From Planctomycetota bacterium (lineage in GTDB: Bacteria; Planctomycetota; Planctomycetia; Pirellulales; PALSA-1355): a stretch of DNA of 64,000 bases. The notes beneath the pieces were generated by a model, which was given only the letters and a program-made list of their open reading frames with translations, searched no databases and was not told the origin of the DNA. Position 1 is the stretch's first letter. The number at the start of each line of letters is the position of its first letter. Location: positions 1-64,000 of the forward strand of contig QQVE01000054.1 of assembly GCA_003389325.1 (NCBI GenBank), in the 5' to 3' direction. Positions 28,148-38,127 of the stretch are shown here, piece after piece. Made by a program: the position numbers and the translations under genes.

Positions 28148-29006
28148 GCTGCAAGGCTTGGAACTGCGGGCTCGCTCGATCGTCGAAGGCTATGTCTCCG
28201 GCGTGCATCGCAGTCCGTACCACGGGTTCTCGATCGAGTTTGCCGAGCACCGCGAGTACAGCCCCGGCGACGACCTGCGCTATGTCGACTGGAAGGTGTT
28301 CGGCAAGAGCGACAAGTTCTATCTCAAGCAGTACGAGGAGGAGACGAACCTCGTCACCTACCTGCTGCTCGACACCAGCGAGAGCATGCGCTACCAGAGC
28401 GATCCGGCCGGGCTGTCGAAGCTGGAGTATGCGCAGTGCGTGGCCGCGGCGCTTTCGTACTTGATCCTGCAGCAGCAAGACAGCGTGGGACTGGCCGCGT
28501 TCGACACCGAGATCCGCTCGCTGATTCGCCCCAGCAGCAACCCTTCGCATTTGAAGCAACTGCTGCACGTGATGCAGCGCAGCGAGCCGGTGCGCAAAAC
28601 CCGCACGGGACCGATCTTTCACGATCTGGCCGAACGGCTGCGCCGCAAGGGGCTGGTGATCGTGCTGTCGGACCTGTTCGACGACGTGCCGTCGATGATG
28701 GCCGGCTTGAAGCACTTCCGCCACCGGCGGTACGACGTGGTGGTGTTTCACGTACTCGACCCGGCCGAGTTGGATTTTCCGTTCCGGCAGACGACGCTGT
28801 TCCGCGGCATGGAGGAGATGCCCGACGTGCTGACCGATCCCCGCTCGCTGCGCAAGGCGTACCTGGACGAGTTCGGCCGCTTTCAGCAGGCGGTGCGCAA
28901 GGGCTGCCGCTCGCAGCGGATCGACTACGTGTTGTTGCGCACGGACCACTCGCTGGAAATCGCGCTTTCGAGTTATCTCGCCTCGCGGATGAATCACGTC
29001 GGTTAA
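28104..29006 (+). CDS. DUF58 protein with VWA-like fold
   Basis: A 300-residue soluble DUF58 protein and the usual partner of MoxR. It starts [17 protein letters not shown], then has [26 protein letters not shown], the family's most conserved stretch. A metal-ion site DxSxS is present (DTSES, 90-94) in a VWA-like domain. The ATG lies inside the MoxR gene; no later start would keep the conserved N-terminus. The specific substrate of this MoxR/DUF58 pair is unknown. Confidence 0.95.
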   Translation: MDANQKYLDPQTLAKLQGLELRARSIVEGYVSGVHRSPYHGFSIEFAEHREYSPGDDLRYVDWKVFGKSDKFYLKQYEEETNLVTYLLLDTSESMRYQSDPAGLSKLEYAQCVAAALSYLILQQQDSVGLAAFDTEIRSLIRPSSNPSHLKQLLHVMQRSEPVRKTRTGPIFHDLAERLRRKGLVIVLSDLFDDVPSMMAGLKHFRHRRYDVVVFHVLDPAELDFPFRQTTLFRGMEEMPDVLTDPRSLRKAYLDEFGRFQQAVRKGCRSQRIDYVLLRTDHSLEIALSSYLASRMNHVG

Positions 29007-29013
29007 AGGTTGC

Positions 29014-31218
29014 ATGTTCGCACACGCGCCACTCTTGGCTTTCGGCTTCGCCAACCTGCTGATGCTGGGTTGGCTGGCGGCCGCGGCTGCGCCGATCCTG
29101 ATCCATCTGTGGAACAAGCGCCGGTACCGCGAGGTGCGGTTCGCGGCCATGGAGTACTTGCTGGCCGCGTTGCGGAAAAACTCCCGCCGCCTGCGGATCG
29201 AGCAGTTGCTGCTGCTGGCCGTGCGCACCGCGCTCGTCGTGCTGTTGGTGCTGGCCGTGGCCCAACCCTACTTCGAGCAGTTGGGCCTGCCGTTCGTGGC
29301 CGGGGGACGCACGCTGAAAGTGATCGTCATCGACGGCTCGTATTCGATGGGGTACAAGCCGACCGACAAGACGCGCTTCGATCGCGCCAAGCAATGGGCC
29401 GAGCAGATCGTCGACGATAGTTCGCAGGGCGACGCCTTCACGCTGGTGCTGATGGCCGCACCGCCCACGGTCGTGGTCGGCACTCCGGCCGTCGAGCCAG
29501 CCGGGTTCCTGGACGAGATCGAGAATCTCGAGATGCCGCACGGCGGGGCCGACCTGCCGGCCACGCTGGCCCTGGTCGAGCGCATCTGCGAGAACGCCGA
29601 CGCGGCCGGTCTCGACCGCAGCGAGGTGTACTTTCTCACCGACCTGGGCCGCAACACCTGGGCCCCGCAACTCGGCCAGGCCGAGGAAGCCGAGTACGAG
29701 GCGCGGATCGACCACCTGTCGAACATTGCGTCGCTGGCCGTGCTCGACATGGGCAAATCGGAAAGCGAGAACCTGGCCGTCACGTCACTCTCGTCGTCGG
29801 AGCCCTACGTCACCACGGCCCGCGAGGTGCCACTCTCGGCGCAAATCCGCAACTTCGGCCGGCAGCCGCAGAACCACCAACTGGTCGAGCTGCACGTCGA
29901 CGGACGCCGGGTGAAGGAGAGCTACGTCGACGTGGCTCCCGGCGAAGATACTCCCGTGCACTTCTCGCACCGGTTCGACACGCCCGGCGATCACGTCGTC
30001 GAGCTGCGGCTGGGAGGCGATCTGCTCGAAGTCGACAACCATCGCTGGCTCTCGGCGCCCGTGAAGGAACATCTGCGCGTGCTGTGCGTCAACGGCAAGC
30101 CGGGCTCGGGCCCCATGACCGGAGCCACCGACTACCTGGCGCTGGCGCTCAACCCCGACGCGGCCAATCCCCTGGTCGAAGCCACCGTCGAGCCGGAAGT
30201 GATCGCCGAAAGCGCGCTGCTGGAGCGCGATCTGGGCCAATACGATTGCATCTTCCTGTGCAATGTCGCGCAGTTCACGTCCAGCGAAGCCCGGCTTCTG
30301 GAAAGCGTTCTCAATCGCGGCGGCGGGCTGGTGTTCTTTCTCGGCGACCAGGTGATGCCCGACCGCTACAACCGCGAGTTGACCGGCGAGCAGGGCATCC
30401 GCGTGCTGCCCGCGCGGCTGGGCGAAATCGTCCACGAAGCTCAGTATCAATACCGCTTCGATCCGCTTTCGTATCGCCATCCCTTGCTCGACGTCTTTGA
30501 GGGGCGCGAGCAATCGGGGCTGTTGACGACGCCGGTCTACACCTACTATCGCCTGGAGATCGACCCCGACGCCAAGGCCCGGGTGGCGCTGGCGTTCGAC
30601 GGCGGCGACGCGGCCATCGTCGAGGAAGCAATCGGTCGGGGGCGTTCGATCCTCGTGGCCACGGAATGTTCGCTGTCGTCGGTCGACCCGGCGTCGAAGA
30701 ATCCCTGGACCACGATGCCCGCCTGGCCCAGCTTCGTGCCGCTGGTGCAGGAGCTGTTGGCCCTGGCGGTCGAGGGGCAGATGTCGCAGCACAACGTCGA
30801 GGTCGGGCAGTTGCTGGGCGAATCGCTGGAAGCGGTGACCACGCGGTCGACGGTCGACGTCATTGAACCCTCCGGCGATCGCTCGGCCGTGCGGCTGGCG
30901 CTCGATGCGGGCGGTAGCCGCTGGTCGTACTCCGACACGCTCCAAAGCGGCGTCTACCAGGTGGACATTGGAGCGCCGATCGACCGCAGCGAAGCGTTCG
31001 CCGTCAACGTTGACACGCGCGAAAGCGACCTGGCGGCGATCGGCCCCGACGAGCTGCCCCGGGCCTTTTCCACCCACCGGCAAGCGAGCCTCGACGAGGC
31101 GGATACGCCGAGCATCGGGCAGCGCAGCGGGCTGCACAAAGGTCTGCTGTACGGCGTGCTCGGGTTGTTGTTTTTCGAAACCCTGTTGGCCTGGCGATTC
31201 GGACGCGGCGTGCAATGA
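29014..31218 (+). CDS. BatA-like membrane protein with VWA domain
   Basis: A 734-residue membrane protein. The N-terminal BatA domain (PILIHLWNKRRYREVRFAAMEYLLAALRKNSRRLRIEQLLLL) has two TM helices. A VWA domain follows with the metal site D107-GSYS (DxSxS). After it come a CARDB-like beta domain (about 255-340), a glutamine-amidotransferase-like Rossmann region and a final TM helix (about 709-728). Most of the protein therefore lies on one side of the membrane between the anchors. Its stop overlaps the next start by ATGA. In related clusters such proteins form part of a MoxR-dependent envelope complex. Confidence 0.88.
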   Translation: MFAHAPLLAFGFANLLMLGWLAAAAAPILIHLWNKRRYREVRFAAMEYLLAALRKNSRRLRIEQLLLLAVRTALVVLLVLAVAQPYFEQLGLPFVAGGRTLKVIVIDGSYSMGYKPTDKTRFDRAKQWAEQIVDDSSQGDAFTLVLMAAPPTVVVGTPAVEPAGFLDEIENLEMPHGGADLPATLALVERICENADAAGLDRSEVYFLTDLGRNTWAPQLGQAEEAEYEARIDHLSNIASLAVLDMGKSESENLAVTSLSSSEPYVTTAREVPLSAQIRNFGRQPQNHQLVELHVDGRRVKESYVDVAPGEDTPVHFSHRFDTPGDHVVELRLGGDLLEVDNHRWLSAPVKEHLRVLCVNGKPGSGPMTGATDYLALALNPDAANPLVEATVEPEVIAESALLERDLGQYDCIFLCNVAQFTSSEARLLESVLNRGGGLVFFLGDQVMPDRYNRELTGEQGIRVLPARLGEIVHEAQYQYRFDPLSYRHPLLDVFEGREQSGLLTTPVYTYYRLEIDPDAKARVALAFDGGDAAIVEEAIGRGRSILVATECSLSSVDPASKNPWTTMPAWPSFVPLVQELLALAVEGQMSQHNVEVGQLLGESLEAVTTRSTVDVIEPSGDRSAVRLALDAGGSRWSYSDTLQSGVYQVDIGAPIDRSEAFAVNVDTRESDLAAIGPDELPRAFSTHRQASLDEADTPSIGQRSGLHKGLLYGVLGLLFFETLLAWRFGRGVQ

Positions 31219-33596
31219 GCGGAATCCTGCCAGAATGGCTCGAACGATGGCTCGGCGTCGAAGCCGCCGGCTCGGGCGAGGGCACCATCTGGACGCTGGA
31301 GAACACTTGGAGCTGGGCCCCCTGGGCCACGCTGCTGCTGGTGATCTTCGCCGTGGCCTGGGTCGCGTTCTTCTATTCCAGCGAAGGCGGCTCGGCCTCG
31401 CGGGCCATGCGCGCGCTGCTGGGCTCGATCCGCCTGACGCTCGTGGCCATCGTGCTATTCATGATCGCCGAGTTCACGCTGTCGCTCCGCCGCACGGGCC
31501 TGCCCACCGTGGCCATCCTGCTGGACGACTCGGGCAGCATGGGCGTCGAAGACCGCTACGACTCCGAGCGGCTGCAAGCGCTCGTCCAGCGGCGGATCAA
31601 GTCGGCCGAGTTAGATGCGCCCCAGCGGCTCAACCTGGCCAAGACCGTGCTGTTGCAAAAGGGCACCGACCTCTTGGCTCGCGTCGAAAGCGACTATCGG
31701 CTAAAGCTGTACTTCGTTTCCAGCGCCGCGCGGGCCGAGGAGGGGTCGCTCTCGGAACTGCGTGAGGCCGTGCGCGAACTGGCACCCCAGGGCGAAAGCA
31801 CGCGGTTGGGGGCCGGCGTCCGGCACGTGCTGCGCGATCTGCGCGGGTCGCCCCCGGCGGCGATCGTGCTGCTCTCCGACGGCGTAAACACCGAGGGCGA
31901 GAGCCTGGCCGACGCCTCGCGCTACGCGCGGCAAAAGGGCGTGCCGTTGTTCACGGTCGGGCTGGGCAGCGAAGACCCCGTGCGCGACCTCGAGTTGACC
32001 GATCTGCTGGTCGACGAAGTGGTGTTCGTCGACGACGTCGTGAACTTCGAATACAAGCTCACCGGCCGCGGACTCGAAGGCAAGACGGTGGAAGTCGTGC
32101 TACGCGAGCAGGGCCAGAACGTCGTGCTGGCGCGGATGAAAGTGACCATCGACGAAGACGGCCAGCCGCAGAGGCTGCACTTGCCCTATCGCCCCACCGA
32201 GGTCGGCGACTACGAATACGTCGTCGAAGTGGAGCACCTGCCCGACGAAGTGCAGGGGGGCAACAACTCCGAGACCCGCATCGTCAGCGTGCGCAAGGAG
32301 CAGATTAAGGTGCTGCTGGTGCAGGGCTATCCGAGCTTCGAGTTTCGCTACTTGAAGCACATGCTCGAGCGCGACAGCACGATCGAATTGAAAACGGTGT
32401 TGCAGGACGCCGACCTCGAATACGCCGAGTTGGATCAAACGGCATTGCGCGTGTTTCCCGTGCGGCGCGAGGACCTGTTCGCCTTCGACGTCGTGATCTT
32501 TGGCGACGTCAACCCGGCCTATCTCAGCACGGGCGTGCTGGCGAACCTGAACGACTTCGTGCAGCAGAAGGGGGGCGGCGTGGCGTTCATCGCTGGTCCG
32601 CGCTACATGCCGCTGGCCTATTCGGCGACGCCGATCGAGCCGCTGTTTCCGCTCGACCTCAACTCGGCGGCGGCCCCCGCGCCTGACGAGGTGCTGGCCG
32701 ACGGCTTCGTGCCGCGGCTCACCGATTTGGGCACGGTCAGCCCGCAGATGCAGTTGGGCGACAATGCCGCCCAGACGGCGGAAATCTGGCAGAATCTGCC
32801 GCCGCTCTATTGGCTGCTCGAGGCCTCTCAGGTGAAGCCGGGGGCCCGCGTGCTGGCCGAGCATCCGACGCGATTGGGGGCCGACGGCCGCCCGCTGGGC
32901 GTGTTTCTGATGCAGTACGTCGGCGCCGGCAAGGTGCTGTTTCATTGCACCGACGATACCTGGCGCTGGCGGTACCGCGTGGGCGACGTGTTCTTCGCCC
33001 GCTACTGGATTCAGGCCGTGCGGTATCTGAGCCGCTCGAAGTTGCTGGGCCAGGACAGCGCCGTCGAGCTGTCGACCGATCGCCGCGAGTACGAGCGCGG
33101 CGATCCGGTGCGGATGCGGGTCCGCTTTATCGACGAGCGCCAGGCGCCGGTAGCCGACGACGGCGTGACGGTCGTCGTCGAGCGCGAGGGGCAACCCAAC
33201 CAGCGCGTCAAGCTGTTGCGCAATGCCACGAACCGCGGCATCTTCGAGGGCGCGTTTCACGACTCGATGGACGGCAGCTACCACGCCTGGGTCGCCGTCC
33301 CCTCGCTGGAAGGCCAGGCCGCCGGAGCCGACTTTCTGGTCGTGGCGCCGCCTGGCGAACTGGAGCGCATTCAGATGGATGCTGTCGAGCTGAAGCAAGC
33401 GGCCGACGAAACGCGCGGCCGCTTCTATCGCGTGGCCGACGTCGATCGCTTGCCGAGCGACCTGCCGCCGGGACGCCAGGTGCCGATCGAAGCGTTGCCG
33501 CCCGAGGTGCTATGGAATCGCTGGTGGCTGCTGGCGGCGTTCATGGGCTTGATCTGCACGGAATGGATTCTGCGGAAACGCAAGGGAATGGTATAA
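31215..33596 (+). CDS. VWA/glutamine-amidotransferase-like membrane protein
   Basis: A 793-residue membrane protein. Two N-terminal TM helices (about 33-55 and 72-94) are followed directly by a VWA domain with DDSGS (104-108). Beta-sandwich segments and a GATase1-like region come next (VLLVQGYPSFEFRYLKHMLERD, GGGVAFIAGPRYMPL). A C-terminal TM helix (about 770-785) ends in a basic tail. The plan resembles that of the previous gene, suggesting paired subunits. Translational coupling by ATGA supports equal production of the two. Confidence 0.87.
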   Translation: MSGILPEWLERWLGVEAAGSGEGTIWTLENTWSWAPWATLLLVIFAVAWVAFFYSSEGGSASRAMRALLGSIRLTLVAIVLFMIAEFTLSLRRTGLPTVAILLDDSGSMGVEDRYDSERLQALVQRRIKSAELDAPQRLNLAKTVLLQKGTDLLARVESDYRLKLYFVSSAARAEEGSLSELREAVRELAPQGESTRLGAGVRHVLRDLRGSPPAAIVLLSDGVNTEGESLADASRYARQKGVPLFTVGLGSEDPVRDLELTDLLVDEVVFVDDVVNFEYKLTGRGLEGKTVEVVLREQGQNVVLARMKVTIDEDGQPQRLHLPYRPTEVGDYEYVVEVEHLPDEVQGGNNSETRIVSVRKEQIKVLLVQGYPSFEFRYLKHMLERDSTIELKTVLQDADLEYAELDQTALRVFPVRREDLFAFDVVIFGDVNPAYLSTGVLANLNDFVQQKGGGVAFIAGPRYMPLAYSATPIEPLFPLDLNSAAAPAPDEVLADGFVPRLTDLGTVSPQMQLGDNAAQTAEIWQNLPPLYWLLEASQVKPGARVLAEHPTRLGADGRPLGVFLMQYVGAGKVLFHCTDDTWRWRYRVGDVFFARYWIQAVRYLSRSKLLGQDSAVELSTDRREYERGDPVRMRVRFIDERQAPVADDGVTVVVEREGQPNQRVKLLRNATNRGIFEGAFHDSMDGSYHAWVAVPSLEGQAAGADFLVVAPPGELERIQMDAVELKQAADETRGRFYRVADVDRLPSDLPPGRQVPIEALPPEVLWNRWWLLAAFMGLICTEWILRKRKGMV

Positions 33597-33633
33597 TTGC
33601 CGGCGGTTCCGCCGACCGGCCACGAGAGACTCT

Positions 33634-36600
33634 ATGGCTCATCCGCTGGAACAGAAAATCGGCCAGGTACGCAAGCGGGCTCGCCTGCTGTTGGCGCTCT
33701 ACGCCGCGGGCTGGACCCTCTCCGCCGTGGCGCTCACCGCGCTGGTACTGGCGCTGCTGGACTACGTGTTCCGCTTTCAGGACCGGGGCATACGGCTGAT
33801 GTGCTCCGGGGCCGTCGTGGCGGTGGCCGTCTGGACGCTCTACCGCTTCTGGTACCAGGCGTTCTGGTGCAGCCGGCTGAGCGACGTGCAAGTCGCGCAG
33901 CGTATCGAACGGCGATTCCCCTCGCTGGGCGATCGCCTGGCCAGCACGATTCAGTTTCTTAAGCAGCCCGAGGTCGATCCTCAGGCCGGCTCGGCGGCGC
34001 TGCGCCGCGCCGTGGTGATTCAAACCGAATCGGAGCTCGCGCAGTTGGACGTCACCGATGCGATCGAGCCGCGCCCCACGCAGCAGGCCGTCGCCGTGGC
34101 CTGCGTCGTGTTGCTCGTGGCGGGGCTGTTCGTGGCCGCGGCTCCGGGAAATGCCCGCATTGCGCTGGCGCGGCTGGCACGCCCCCTGGGAGACGACGCC
34201 TGGCCGCGATACTACCGCGTCGAGTTTCTCGCGCCGCCGACGCAAGTGGCCGCCGGCCAGGACTTCGAGGCCGAGTTGATTCGCGACGCCGAGCATCGCC
34301 TGCCCGACGACGTGCGCATTCACTACCGATACAAGACGCCCGAGGGCTACGAAGAAGAATCCGAGTCGATGAAGTGGCTCAACGGCGCTCTGGTGGCCCG
34401 CAAGGAGAGCGTGAATCGTCCCTTCTGGTACCGGGCCGAAGGCGGCGACGACAACTCGATGAAGTGGATTCGGCTCAACGTGCTCGAAGCCCCGCGGTTG
34501 GAAGCTTTGTCGCTCGAGCTGCACCCGCCGGAGTATTCGGGTCTGCCGGTCGAGGAGAGCCAGAACAGCATCCGCGCGTTGCGGGGAACGAAGGTCGCGC
34601 TTTCGGCCACGACGAATAAGAAGCTCAAAGCCGCCCGCTTGCTCCAGACCGACGCAGAACCGATCGACCTGGTCATCGGCGAAGACGGCTATACCGTCTC
34701 GCTGGGCACCGACGCCGGCGAGCCGTTCGTGATCGACAAGTCGGGGCAATACTGGGTCGAGCTGGCCGACGAGGAGGGACTCAGCGGCGGTGCCGACGAG
34801 CGTTGGGAGATTCGCGCCATCGCCGACGGCGAGCCGACCGTCACGGTCGAAGAACCCAGCACGAACATCTACGTCACGCCCGGCGGCGAAGTGGCCGTGC
34901 GGATCGCGGTGAAAGACGATCTGGCCATTCGCGACGTCGCGCTGCACTACAAGCGATCGGACCGCACCGATGTCGAGGATTTTGCCGTGGAGCTGTTCCA
35001 GCGCGACAAGCCGCCGCCGCGTTACGATGCGCCCGGGCTGCTGGTGAGCGGCAAGTTGGGCGAGAGCCGCGTGGAGGAGTATCGCTGGCAACTGGCCGAG
35101 CTGAGGCTCGAGCCTTCGGCACAACTCACTTTTTGGGCCACGGCAGGCGACTATCTACCGCAGACCGGCAAGAGCACGCCCCGCCAGATCACGATCATCA
35201 CGCCCGCAGAACTCGAAGAGCGCCTGGCGCAGCGGCAGTCGCTGGTGTTCGCCGAGTTGGGCCGCGTGCTCAAGATGCAACAAGATGCCCGCGGACAAAC
35301 CAAGGCGCTCGAGATTCAACTCGACGAGGTGGGCCGGGTGGCGAAGAACGACGTCGACCATGCCCAAGGGGCCGAACTCAACCAGCGGCAAGTCACGCGT
35401 ACGCTGACCAGCGAGACCGAAGGCATCCCGGCACAAATCGCCGACTACCTGGCCGAGCTGCGCAGCAATCGCGTCGACAGTCCCGACGTCGAGCGAAAGA
35501 TGACCGCCATTCTCGACGAGATCGAGCGACTCCAGAGCCAGAACCTGGGCACGATTGAGTCGGACCTGACGCGCTTCATCAAGGCCGCGCAAACCAAGCT
35601 GGCCGACGCCGCCAGCGAGTCGGCCGGGGCGCAGGCGGGCGAAGAGCTGAAAAGCGCCATGGCCAGCGTCGGGGCCAACCAGGATCACGTCGTCTCGTCG
35701 CTCGAGCAACTGCTGGGCGACCTATCGCGCTGGGACAACTATCGCCGCTTTGCCCGCGACATCGGCCAACTCGAGCGCGACCAGCAGGAGATCGCCCGCC
35801 GCACGAAGGAGCTGGCCGCCGAGACGCTGGGGCGCGAGCTCAAGCAACTCGACGAGCAGCAGCAAGCCGACCTGAAGAAGCTGGGCAGCGAGCAGATCGA
35901 CCTCAGCCGGCGGCTGGAGAAGATCGAACAGCAGATGTCGCAGATGAGCAACTCGCTGGCCGAGACCGACCCCCTGGCCGCGTCGACCCTCGCCGACGGC
36001 TTGCACCAGGCCCGGCAGCGCGCCATCAGCGGACAAATGCGCGAAGCCAGCGGCCAGGTAGAGCGCAATCAACTGGGCCAGGCGACCCAGCAGCAGGCCC
36101 GCGTGGCAAAAGACCTCGAAGAGATGATGTCGATCCTCTCCAACCGCCGCGAGCAGGAGCTGGCCCGGTTGGTCGAAAAGCTCCGCGAGGCGGAGGACGA
36201 ACTGTCCGGCATCCGCAAGCAACAGGCCGGGCTGCGCAAGAAGATGCGCGACGCCGAGCAGATCGCCGACGAAGCGGAGCGCAAGCGGCAGCTCGAACGC
36301 CTCACGCGCCAACAAAAGCAGCTCGAAGACCAGGCTGCCCGGCTCGCCCGGCGCTTGCAGCGTCTGCAAGCCGAGCAGGCCTCGGGCAGTATGTCGTCGG
36401 CGGCGGGCAAGATGGCCGGTGCCGGACAAAGCGGAGAGCAGGGGGACGCCGGTAGTGCTCAGCAGCAGGCCGGTGCGGCCGAGAAAGATCTCGAAGAAGC
36501 CCAGCAGCAACTGGCCGAGCGCCGCCGCCAGGCCGAGCAGGACTTGGCCCGCGAACAACTCGCCCGGCTCGAAGACTCGCTGAAGAGCTTGCACGAGCGG

Positions 36601-37362
36601 CAGCAGAAGCTGATCCAGGAGACGCAGCGGCTCGAGAACCTGCGCGTCGAGGCCGGGCGGCTTTCGCGGGCGCAGCTCGGCACCCTGGGCGACGTGGCCC
36701 GCGGGCAGCAGGGTCTCGAGAGCGAAACGACGCAGTTGGCCGACAAACTGATGCTCAGCGAGGTGATTCACCTGGCACTGGATGGGGCGGCCACGCGGAT
36801 GTCCGAGGCCGCCGAGTTGCTCGACGATCGCCAAACAGGTGCCAAAGCTCAGGGCGCTCAAGAGGCCGCCCGGCAACGGCTTGCGCAACTGATGACCGCC
36901 TTCAAGAAAGACCAACGCCCCGGCGCAGGCCAGAAGCAAGGCGGAGGCGGATCGGGCGGTGGCGGCGGCGGTGGCGGGCCGGACGGCAATCTGGTGCTCG
37001 CACAATTGAAGCTGCTGAAACTGATGCAGCAGGACCTCAACGGTCGCTATCGCGATGCGGTGGCTGCCCGAGAAGACGACCCGCGCGGCGCCGGCCGGAC
37101 GATTTCCGAGATCGCCCAGGAGCAAGGCAAGTTGGCCGAGCTGGTGCTCAAGCTTTCCGAGCCGGCGGTCGAGAACCCGGAAGACACTCCGGAAAAACTG
37201 CCTGACGTGCGCGAGGACGAGACATCGCTGGACGACGCGCTGCTGGAGAGCCTCGAGCTCGACGACATTCCGCTCGGCGAGGGCGCTGCGGGCGGCGAGA
37301 GCCCGCCTGAAGTTCCGGCGCCCGAGCCCGCACTGACACCAGCACGCGAGGAACCCAACTGA
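33634..37362 (+). CDS. Giant coiled-coil membrane protein (DUF4175-like)
   Basis: 1242 residues. TM helices lie at about 17-45, 55-75 and 150-172, then beta-rich extracytoplasmic-looking segments up to about 530. From about 540 to 1090 it is dominated by Gln/Glu/Arg/Leu heptads (for example QLERLTRQQKQLEDQAARLARRLQ), predicted to form long coiled coils. A Gly-rich linker of about 14 residues (near 1104) precedes a last helical segment and an acidic Pro/Glu tail. The layout resembles DUF4175 proteins seen beside MoxR/VWA clusters. It could be the structural scaffold of the complex. Function unknown. Confidence 0.8.
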   Translation: MAHPLEQKIGQVRKRARLLLALYAAGWTLSAVALTALVLALLDYVFRFQDRGIRLMCSGAVVAVAVWTLYRFWYQAFWCSRLSDVQVAQRIERRFPSLGDRLASTIQFLKQPEVDPQAGSAALRRAVVIQTESELAQLDVTDAIEPRPTQQAVAVACVVLLVAGLFVAAAPGNARIALARLARPLGDDAWPRYYRVEFLAPPTQVAAGQDFEAELIRDAEHRLPDDVRIHYRYKTPEGYEEESESMKWLNGALVARKESVNRPFWYRAEGGDDNSMKWIRLNVLEAPRLEALSLELHPPEYSGLPVEESQNSIRALRGTKVALSATTNKKLKAARLLQTDAEPIDLVIGEDGYTVSLGTDAGEPFVIDKSGQYWVELADEEGLSGGADERWEIRAIADGEPTVTVEEPSTNIYVTPGGEVAVRIAVKDDLAIRDVALHYKRSDRTDVEDFAVELFQRDKPPPRYDAPGLLVSGKLGESRVEEYRWQLAELRLEPSAQLTFWATAGDYLPQTGKSTPRQITIITPAELEERLAQRQSLVFAELGRVLKMQQDARGQTKALEIQLDEVGRVAKNDVDHAQGAELNQRQVTRTLTSETEGIPAQIADYLAELRSNRVDSPDVERKMTAILDEIERLQSQNLGTIESDLTRFIKAAQTKLADAASESAGAQAGEELKSAMASVGANQDHVVSSLEQLLGDLSRWDNYRRFARDIGQLERDQQEIARRTKELAAETLGRELKQLDEQQQADLKKLGSEQIDLSRRLEKIEQQMSQMSNSLAETDPLAASTLADGLHQARQRAISGQMREASGQVERNQLGQATQQQARVAKDLEEMMSILSNRREQELARLVEKLREAEDELSGIRKQQAGLRKKMRDAEQIADEAERKRQLERLTRQQKQLEDQAARLARRLQRLQAEQASGSMSSAAGKMAGAGQSGEQGDAGSAQQQAGAAEKDLEEAQQQLAERRRQAEQDLAREQLARLEDSLKSLHERQQKLIQETQRLENLRVEAGRLSRAQLGTLGDVARGQQGLESETTQLADKLMLSEVIHLALDGAATRMSEAAELLDDRQTGAKAQGAQEAARQRLAQLMTAFKKDQRPGAGQKQGGGGSGGGGGGGGPDGNLVLAQLKLLKLMQQDLNGRYRDAVAAREDDPRGAGRTISEIAQEQGKLAELVLKLSEPAVENPEDTPEKLPDVREDETSLDDALLESLELDDIPLGEGAAGGESPPEVPAPEPALTPAREEPN

Positions 37363-38111
37363 TGCGATGCATCGCCACGAACCGTTTGCCGGTGGTTACC
37401 TGGCCCGCTGCGATGTGCACGGCGATCCTCGTCGCAGCGATGGCGGCATCGCTGGCTACCGCGCAGCAGCCGGCGAGCGGTCCCCAGCCAAGCGTCGATG
37501 ATGCGTTGCTCGAGGATCTCGACAACGAGCTGCTCGAGGGCGTGGGCGGGCTGGACGATCTGCCGGGCGACGACATCCCGAACGAGGAGTCGGCTCCAAA
37601 AGTCGACGGCGAAGACCTGGGGCAAGCAAACGCCGACGACGATCCGCTGGGATACATCAGCCAGGAAATGCGAATGGCCGAGCAGCTCATTCCCGAGCGG
37701 GGCAAGCACGCGCACGCCGAGGCGATTCAGCAGCGCATCGTGGAGGACTTGACCAAGCTGATCGAGCAGGCCGAGCGTCAGCGGTCGCAGCAGTCGTCGT
37801 CGAACCAAGACAATCGGAAGCAGGCGTCGCGGCGCGAGCAGGTCAAACAGCCCAAGCCGGGTTCGAGTTCGAAGCCCTCGGCCGGTCAGTCGAACAAGCC
37901 GGCCTCGGACAGCAGCAATCGCCTGGGTCAGGCCGAACAGGCCCGGCCCGACCCGCGCGTGTTTCGCGGGCTGATGAAGGACGCCTGGGGTCACTTGCCC
38001 GAGCGCGACCGCGAACGGATGCGGCAGCTCTCGCCGGAACGCTTCCTGCCGCAGTACGAGCTGCTGATCGAACGCTATTACCGGCGGCTGGCCGAGGAGC
38101 GCTCCCCTTAG
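37362..38111 (+). CDS. Exported protein of unknown function
   Basis: A 249-residue protein with a signal peptide ending near ATA34. An acidic, low-complexity region follows (DDALLEDLDNELLEGVGGLDDLPGDD), then a basic Gln/Ser/Lys linker (about 140-195). The conserved-looking end RVFRGLMKDAWGHLPERDRERMRQLSPERFLPQYELLIERYYRRLAEE resembles short C-terminal domains seen in proteins of MoxR-linked planctomycete clusters. Interestingly, the tail of the preceding protein contains a similar DDALLESLELDDIPLGEG stretch. Its ATG overlaps the previous stop (TGATG). Confidence 0.7.
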   Translation: MRCIATNRLPVVTWPAAMCTAILVAAMAASLATAQQPASGPQPSVDDALLEDLDNELLEGVGGLDDLPGDDIPNEESAPKVDGEDLGQANADDDPLGYISQEMRMAEQLIPERGKHAHAEAIQQRIVEDLTKLIEQAERQRSQQSSSNQDNRKQASRREQVKQPKPGSSSKPSAGQSNKPASDSSNRLGQAEQARPDPRVFRGLMKDAWGHLPERDRERMRQLSPERFLPQYELLIERYYRRLAEERSP

Positions 38112-38127
38112 CCGGAGGAAAGTCTGC

